A stretch of DNA of 11,241 nt from Bacteroides ovatus (GTDB lineage Bacteria > Bacteroidota > Bacteroidia > Bacteroidales > Bacteroidaceae): contig JAUUNK010000159.1 of assembly GCA_030844565.1 (NCBI GenBank), positions 1 through 11,241 on the forward strand, given 5' to 3'. Every line of letters starts with the position of its first letter. Within the stretch, counting starts at the first letter, position 1. Of this stretch, positions 6,394 through 11,241 are shown piece by piece. The notes below the pieces were generated by a model. It had not been told where the DNA came from. It worked only from the letters and a program-made list of their open reading frames with translations, and did no database searches. A program made the translations under genes and the position numbers.

Positions 6394-7596
6394 ATGAAGT
6401 ATTTAATAATTGTAGTCTGTATATTGATAGGTTGTGCCAATAAACCTGTGAAAATATCAAAGAGTGGTAAAGAAGGTAATATGTTACAGAGTGATGAAAG
6501 GCATGATTTACCGATGGTAGATATATCGAAAGAATATCCACCGAAGTTATTGTATGTTCAAGATATTGCAGATGTGGAATATGTTCCCTTGGAAACAAAT
6601 GATAGTACATTGGTTGGTTTAGTAAGACCGGATGCGGTTTCCGAACATTATATAGTTTATCATAATAGGGACGGTCGGATTCTGGTTTTTAATCGCCAAG
6701 GAAAGAGGGTATATTCTTTTAATTATAGAGGAGGGAGTAATGAGGAATACAGTTGCATATATGATATAATGTTGGATGAGGAAAAGAATGAACTATATGT
6801 GGAAGAATATGGCGTGTGTACTAAAATATATGTTTATTCTTTGGATGGAACATTTAAACGTAGATTTGCATTACCTGAGAAATATCAGCCAGCGTGGTTG
6901 CTAGATTACGATAAGGATGTGTTGTTTTGTTATAACCAATATGGTTTGGATAGGACGGATCAGTTGAATGTGGGGGATACTAAACAAAGAGATAATCCTT
7001 ATTTCTTTATATCAAAGCACACTGGAGAAATAACCCCTTTTGATTATCATATTCCTGGGAGGATTGGAAATCAATTATGTATGAAAGAGGGAGATTATTT
7101 TAGGGTCTATCAGATAAATATAGAACCTTTAGTGCAAAATAAGCCGGATATACTTATCTGTGAGTTTGCAGATGATACCATTTTTTCCTTGAAAGATAGA
7201 AAATTATTACCTGTTATGGTGAAGACTCCATCTGTACTTAAAATGGCTTCCCCAATGATGGTTGCAGTGGACTTCTTTACTGACAAATATCTTTTTCTTC
7301 GGGCTGTAGAGAGAAAATTTGACGGGACTACTCCTAAGCAAAATGAGAGGGTATATGATAAACACTCCAATAGCTTTTATCAGATGGAATTATTAAATAA
7401 AGATTATTCCTGTAAACGGTGTATTGGTAGTCCTCTTCAGGGTGGTGGTCATAACATGGGAGTAAACGTATTACCTACACAATTTCTGATTAGAGATTAT
7501 AAAGCAGGAAAGCTGAAAGGAGAGTTGAAACAAATAGCATCTAAATTGAAAGAAGATGATAATCCTGTTGTAATGTTGGTTAAATTTAAAGAATAG
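6394..7596 (+). CDS. 6-bladed beta-propeller lipoprotein P3
   Basis: A 400-residue predicted lipoprotein beginning MKYLIIVVCILIGC, with lipobox LIGC and lipidated Cys14, aligned with the P1 start. The mature part carries KEYP (46-49), QDIADVEYVPLET (56-68), the strand repeats of the propeller family and a C-terminal EDDNPVVMLVKFKE. It is a close paralogue of P1 along its whole length. The 3' ends are especially similar: bases 7486-7569 differ from P1 bases 4606-4689 at only three places by my reading. The maturase gene starts 4 bases after its stop, so the propeller and the peptide-modifying enzymes are very probably made from one transcript. There is no precursor gene directly before P3, unlike P1 and P2. 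Function unknown; envelope partner, receptor or immunity are the options. Confidence 0.85.
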   Translation: MKYLIIVVCILIGCANKPVKISKSGKEGNMLQSDERHDLPMVDISKEYPPKLLYVQDIADVEYVPLETNDSTLVGLVRPDAVSEHYIVYHNRDGRILVFNRQGKRVYSFNYRGGSNEEYSCIYDIMLDEEKNELYVEEYGVCTKIYVYSLDGTFKRRFALPEKYQPAWLLDYDKDVLFCYNQYGLDRTDQLNVGDTKQRDNPYFFISKHTGEITPFDYHIPGRIGNQLCMKEGDYFRVYQINIEPLVQNKPDILICEFADDTIFSLKDRKLLPVMVKTPSVLKMASPMMVAVDFFTDKYLFLRAVERKFDGTTPKQNERVYDKHSNSFYQMELLNKDYSCKRCIGSPLQGGGHNMGVNVLPTQFLIRDYKAGKLKGELKQIASKLKEDDNPVVMLVKFKE

Positions 7597-7600
7597 TACT

Positions 7601-8857
7601 ATGAAGGAGTATAGAAGAATATCCAGTCTGGATATAGAATATAATTTGATAAACTTAAAGCAATTGGTCTTTGAGGTGACCGATGCTTGTAACTTACGGT
7701 GTAAGTATTGCGGCTATGCCGATTTATACGAAGGATATGATTCAAGAGAAAACTTAAAATTACCTTTTCATAAAGCGAAGTTAATTATTGACTATCTTTA
7801 TGGATATTGGGTAAAAAGTTATTGTGCAGAAGTGACGGATCCTATTTCGATAGGTTTTTATGGTGGAGAACCTTTGTTGAATGTACCTTTTATTCAAAAG
7901 GTTATTGAGTATATGGAAAGCTTGGCACCTGTAGGAAAGAAGTTCCATTATAGCATGACAACCAATGCGATGCTCTTAGATAAATACATGGACTTCTTAG
8001 TCGAAAAAGAATTCCGTTTATTAATAAGCTTGGATGGAGATGAAGAAGGACAGAGCTACCGGGTAGATGCAAAGGGGACAAATTCATTTGATAGAGTTTA
8101 TGCTAATATAAAATTGCTGCGTTCTCGGTATCCTGACTATTTCAAGCGTTTTGTCAGGTTTAACTCGGTATTACACAATCGAAATGGAGTTGAATCTATT
8201 TATCGTTTTATTAAAGATGAATTTGGTAAAGAGCCTTCCATATCCCCATTGAACAATTCGGGGATTCGCAAAGATAAAGTGGAAGAGTTTTACCGGACTT
8301 ATCAGAATATGGCTGAGAGTATTCAAAAAGCTGCGAACTGTGAGGCACTGAAAAACGAACTATTTATTAAGGGTCCCGAAGCGGGTTTACTTCTTGATTA
8401 TATTCATTCACATACAGGCAATGTGTTTTATAGTTATAATGATCTTTTGTTAGGAAAAGAACATTTGTCATTTCCCCCTTCCGGTACTTGTAGTCCCTTC
8501 TCGAAGAAAATGTTTATCACAGTGAAAGGACGCATTTTACAATGTGAGAGAATAAATCATGAATTTGCTTTGGGACAGATAACAGATGAGCAAGTACAAC
8601 TCGATCTTGAGCAGGTTGCTAAACAACACAATGATTATATTTTCCGGTACATCAATCAATGTGAAACCTGTGCAATGAATCAGTCGTGTGCACAATGTGT
8701 GTATCAAATTGATGATATACACGATAGTAAGTCTAAATGTCGTAGCTATTGTTCACTAAAACAGTATAAGAAACATACGGAATACTGTATGAATTATTTA
8801 GACAAGCATCCGGAACTGTATAATAGGATATTAAAAGAAGTAGTAGTAAGAAGTTAA
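7601..8857 (+). CDS. radical SAM/SPASM peptide maturase, GG-Bacteroidales system
   Basis: A 418-residue radical SAM enzyme. The cluster motif CxxxCxxC is C30, C34, C37 (CNLRCKYC), binding the [4Fe-4S] cluster that cleaves S-adenosylmethionine. The SAM-binding GGEP motif is at 88-91. The C-terminal third is a SPASM domain: C297, then G310-x4-C315, then C354-x2-C357-x5-C363-x2-C366, and C380, C384, C396, which fits two auxiliary iron-sulfur clusters. Such enzymes install cross-links or other radical-based changes in ribosomal peptides; its closest known type is the GG-Bacteroidales maturase TIGR04148. The likely substrates are precursors A and B. No separate N-terminal precursor-recognition domain stands out, so recognition may lie in the first 25 residues or in the pseudo-rSAM partner. 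It starts 4 bases after P3 and ends 4 bases before the next gene, indicating tight co-expression. Confidence 0.92.
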   Translation: MKEYRRISSLDIEYNLINLKQLVFEVTDACNLRCKYCGYADLYEGYDSRENLKLPFHKAKLIIDYLYGYWVKSYCAEVTDPISIGFYGGEPLLNVPFIQKVIEYMESLAPVGKKFHYSMTTNAMLLDKYMDFLVEKEFRLLISLDGDEEGQSYRVDAKGTNSFDRVYANIKLLRSRYPDYFKRFVRFNSVLHNRNGVESIYRFIKDEFGKEPSISPLNNSGIRKDKVEEFYRTYQNMAESIQKAANCEALKNELFIKGPEAGLLLDYIHSHTGNVFYSYNDLLLGKEHLSFPPSGTCSPFSKKMFITVKGRILQCERINHEFALGQITDEQVQLDLEQVAKQHNDYIFRYINQCETCAMNQSCAQCVYQIDDIHDSKSKCRSYCSLKQYKKHTEYCMNYLDKHPELYNRILKEVVVRS

Positions 8858-8861
8858 TAGT

Positions 8862-10109
8862 ATGAAAAGATATTGGTTGTATTTATACCCGTATACATTC
8901 TTATGGGTGAAGCAAGAAGAAGGTTGCATTTACAATGCAAAGAACTATGCGAAAATATATTTTGAGAATAAAGGAGAGCTGGTGAGGCTTACAGAGATTT
9001 TGCTCGATATCAACCAACTCTATAGGGCTGAATTGACCGAAGAGCTTTTGCAACAACCAGAGGTAAAAGAATGGGTCGACAAAATTATTCATTCACAAAG
9101 TGGTAGCCTGGTTCCTGATGATGGGTTAAACAAACCACCGGTGTCATTAAAACCGGAGCTTAAATTGCAAGACGGGGTGGAATACTATAAATGGGAACAT
9201 CATCAAGGCATTGATGGTAATGTCATCCATAATCTGCATCAATTGATTTTTCATATCAATGGGAGTGAGGAGGGGAATTTTGAGTATGCTAAACAAACTA
9301 TATATCCAGTGCAGATAACTCAGACTCTTGGACATGAGCAGATTCTGACCTTTATTAGAAATGCCCGCTCGTCTGCTTATCTTTCAGAAATAGTGTTGGT
9401 TGGAGACATTGTGAATTATTTAGGTTTTCAGACATTATTGTCCGCTATTCTGGAGATTGGGTTTAAAGGAATGTCGGTTTATTGTCTGGAAAGTGATTTT
9501 TTAAAATATGTAGAAAGTGTTCCTGATTGGGAAAATGATAAGGTTTCCTATTCGATATTAGTCTCCAATTATAATAAGACAGGAGAGTTATTGGCGGTTT
9601 CAGGAATTCTATCAACTTCTTGTATATTTTTAGTCCGGTCGGAAGAAGAATATGAACAGGCAGTATCTTGCATAGAGAAAAATAATTTGAAAAATAGGGA
9701 GATTTTACCTATATATACGAAGAAAAACAAAGCTTTTTTTGAAGACAATCTGTATATGGATGCAGAGAGCCTGGCTGAAATAGAATTGTGTAAGCGAGAG
9801 GTTTTTATACGTCAAACATTGAATATCTTCTCATTTGGTAAACTGATAGTTCTGCCGGATGGCAGTGTGTATGCTAATTTGAACGACTCTGTTATTGGAA
9901 ATATAAAAGAGCCTCCTCATCGTCTCATTTATAGGGAACTGACACAAGGAAAATCCTGGCTTCGAGTACGCAATCAAAAACCTTGTTGTGATTGTGTCTA
10001 TCAATGGCTTTGTCCTTCGCCTTCCAATTATGAACTGATTATAGGAAAACCAAACCTATGTTTCCCAAAAGGAAGAAAGAATCTTTGTAATATTCTCTCT
10101 TTTAAATAA
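8862..10109 (+). CDS. pseudo-rSAM protein, GG-Bacteroidales system
   Basis: A 415-residue protein matching the TIGR04150 type: it begins YWLYLYPY and is placed directly after the maturase. It has the size and apparent layout of a radical SAM/SPASM enzyme, but no CxxxCxxC motif exists anywhere, so it cannot carry the radical cluster. The SPASM-like end is partly kept. LPDGSVYANLN (331-341) corresponds to the usual G-x4-C element, but its cysteine is replaced. C375/C376, C378, C384, C400 and C409 remain and could still bind one iron-sulfur cluster. The middle keeps TIM-barrel-like strands such as LSEIVLVGDIV (174-184). A catalytically dead partner that binds the precursor or the maturase is the likely role (inference). 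The 4-base gap to the maturase supports complex formation. It appears to end the intact part of the operon. Confidence 0.85.
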   Translation: MKRYWLYLYPYTFLWVKQEEGCIYNAKNYAKIYFENKGELVRLTEILLDINQLYRAELTEELLQQPEVKEWVDKIIHSQSGSLVPDDGLNKPPVSLKPELKLQDGVEYYKWEHHQGIDGNVIHNLHQLIFHINGSEEGNFEYAKQTIYPVQITQTLGHEQILTFIRNARSSAYLSEIVLVGDIVNYLGFQTLLSAILEIGFKGMSVYCLESDFLKYVESVPDWENDKVSYSILVSNYNKTGELLAVSGILSTSCIFLVRSEEEYEQAVSCIEKNNLKNREILPIYTKKNKAFFEDNLYMDAESLAEIELCKREVFIRQTLNIFSFGKLIVLPDGSVYANLNDSVIGNIKEPPHRLIYRELTQGKSWLRVRNQKPCCDCVYQWLCPSPSNYELIIGKPNLCFPKGRKNLCNILSFK

Positions 10110-10203
10110 AAATAGTTATATTGGAGCGTTAAAAAGCAGCACCAACGCATGGATGAAGTGGGGTGATGTATATAATAAGTTTAACCTCAGATAGATAAAA
10201 TAC
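10110..10203 (+). other. spacer between pseudo-rSAM and protease remnant
   Basis: The 94-base gap has no credible coding frame and no strong terminator. The only pairing seen is short, GCGTT with AACGC near 10127-10150. The much larger gap than those between the preceding genes marks the end of the tightly packed operon. Confidence 0.35.
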
Positions 10204-10578
10204 ATGAAATGGATAATAGGTTTATGTTTTGCTTTCAGTTTGAATATTAATGGAATAGCTCAACAGCAAGCACCAAGGGCGGAGTCAGTGAACACATTAG
10301 AAAATGAAGTATATGACCTTAGCTTATTAGGGTCGGAAATAAAATACAATTTTGTTAATATCGACCGGCTGGACTTTGATGGGGATAGTTTGTATCAGGA
10401 GACCATGCTGCCATTCATTTGCTAAATGGAAAGGTTCATGCTTATAGTATCCTTATAGCATGAAGCCTTTCGCCGGGCATGGGATATTGCCCGATATAGA
10501 AGTGAAGCGGCCCCTGGATGATTATTTAAAAGGAACGATGTAGTGATGCAGAAAGCATTGGATGTTCTGAAGAAATGA
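10204..10578 (+). pseudogene. remnant of a secreted S41 family peptidase
   Basis: The 5' piece (10204-10425) encodes a signal peptide, MKWIIGLCFAFSLNINGIAQ, then the N-terminal motif of Bacteroidales S41 (tail-specific protease-like) peptidases, KYNFVNIDRLDFDGDSLYQ. It then reaches a stop at 10423-10425. About 40 bases on, another frame gives the opposite end of such a protein: GHGILPDIEVKRPLDDYLKG (10475-10534). After one more frameshift near 10535-10540 this continues as DVVMQKALDVLKK and stops at 10576-10578. The PDZ region and the catalytic Ser/Lys core, normally several hundred residues, are absent. This is therefore an internally deleted, multiply frameshifted gene and not a real 73-residue protein. 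The C-terminal scrap looks more GC-rich than the N-terminal one. A protease here could once have served the peptide system, but the remnant cannot be active. Confidence 0.75.
10429..10471 (+). repeat. imperfect hairpin at the deletion junction of the S41 remnant
   Basis: GAAAGG (10429-10434), TTCATGC (10435-10441) and TATA (10443-10446) pair with TATA (10454-10457), GCATGAA (10458-10464) and CCTTTC (10466-10471). There is one unpaired base on each strand (T10442, G10465), and the loop is GTATCCT. It lies between the two surviving ends of the protease gene. It could be a by-product of the deletion or a transcription barrier; there is no T-run directly after it, so a classical terminator is not supported. 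Confidence 0.5.
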
Positions 10579-10594
10579 AACGATTTAAAAAGAT

Positions 10595-11218
10595 ATGAGA
10601 AGATTCCCCCATTATCTCCAACTGGACGCTATGGATTGCGGTCCGACTTGCCTGCGGATGATAGCTAAATATTATGGCAAATCTTATTCGCTTCAAACCC
10701 TTCGCGCGCGTTCTTTTATCAGTCGTGAAGGAGTATCTATGCTGGGAATTAGCGATGCGGCGGAATCCATCGGTTTCCGGACTTCCGGTGTGCGGATTTC
10801 TTTCAGGCAGTTAATAGAAGATGTTCCTCTTCCATGCATTCTGCATTGGAATCAAAATCATTTTGTGGTTTGCTACGCCATTCACCGGAAAGGCGGAGAA
10901 TACAGGTTTTCTATTGCTGACCCTGCCGGGCAGCTGGTCACTTACAGGGAAGAGGAGTTTAAGAAATGCTGGTTTTCCACCAAGGCGGAAGGCGAAGAAA
11001 AGGGAACGGCTTTAATCCTGAGTCCCGGTCCGGACTTTTATGATATGGAAGATGAAAAGAATCCCGGAGAGCGCAGTCTGACCTTCTTCTTGAAATACCT
11101 GACGCCCTATAAGAAGCAGTTGATACAGCTTATTTTAGGAATGCTGACCATCAGTGTTCTTCAATTAATAGCGCCTTTTCTCACTCAGAGCCTGTTTAAA
11201 TTTTCTCATTTGAAATAA
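10595..11218 (+). pseudogene. peptidase C39-ABC exporter, truncated after first membrane segment
   Basis: The 207-residue frame holds an apparently complete C39 double-glycine peptidase domain. Gln9 and Cys15 lie in QLDAMDCGPTCL (9-20), with the catalytic His89 in NHFVV and Asp109 in ADPAG. A linker follows, and a single hydrophobic membrane segment at about 174-195. Full exporters of this type run to roughly 700 residues with six membrane helices and an ATP-binding domain; here similarity ends after PFLTQS and the frame closes with LFKFSHLK. The break lies near base 11191, where the DNA becomes AT-rich, suggesting an inserted element or rearrangement beyond the window edge. The gene is visibly more GC-rich than the precursor and propeller genes. 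Its role would be to cleave leaders after Gly-Gly and export the peptide. As it stands it could only be a free or membrane-tethered peptidase. Confidence 0.8.
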
Positions 11219-11241
11219 AAAGAGTGTTTCTTCTTTCCGGG

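Noticed and set aside
10204..10425. A 73-residue secreted protein as a real small gene
   Set aside because: The frame stops abruptly and the other end of the same S41 protease type appears shortly after in other frames, so it is better read as a pseudogene fragment.
1..11241. CRISPR arrays, tRNA or rRNA genes
   Set aside because: No regularly spaced short repeats and no tRNA- or rRNA-like sequence were seen; almost the whole window is explained by protein-coding genes.

Overview
The window looks like the chromosome of a gut-type Bacteroidales bacterium (Bacteroides, Phocaeicola or a relative). The DNA is AT-rich, Shine-Dalgarno sites are weak or absent, the lipoproteins belong to Bacteroidales six-bladed propeller families, and the core genes match the 'GG-Bacteroidales' radical-SAM peptide system (precursor family TIGR04149, maturase TIGR04148, pseudo-rSAM TIGR04150, glycosyltransferase TIGR04157). 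Family names are from memory of these families, not from a search. All recognisable genes are on the + strand.

Layout. Positions 2-772 hold the 3' end of a propeller-type protein cut by the window edge. Positions 780-2987 encode a two-domain GT2-GT4 glycosyltransferase. Two precursor-plus-propeller units follow: precursor A (3060-3350) with lipoprotein P1 (3523-4716), and precursor B (4821-5048) with lipoproteins P2 (5109-6335) and P3 (6394-7596). The radical SAM/SPASM maturase (7601-8857) and a pseudo-rSAM partner (8862-10109) come next, each 4 bases after the preceding stop. The right end is degraded: a broken S41 protease remnant (10204-10578), then a C39 peptidase/ABC transporter gene (10595-11218) that stops just after its first membrane segment.

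How it may work (inference). The precursors carry a leader ending in Gly-Gly and a core full of Cys-x-Cys repeats followed by a conserved block (CKYAG, QEGP, DSFYGGSS). The radical SAM enzyme, helped by the pseudo-rSAM, would modify the core. The GT2-GT4 protein could glycosylate the peptide or a carrier. A C39 transporter would cut after Gly-Gly and export it. The propeller lipoproteins, duplicated alongside the precursors, may be envelope partners, receptors or immunity proteins.

Most notable observations: (1) the precursor B leader has lost one base, so its normal ATG runs into a stop after three codons; (2) the core block is conserved between the two precursors; (3) both precursors share two identical 12-base blocks upstream with identical spacing; (4) a 14-bp perfect inverted repeat flanks precursor A and a large RNA-foldable inverted repeat lies between it and P1; (5) the local C39 exporter and a secreted protease are both broken, so export would need a transporter elsewhere.
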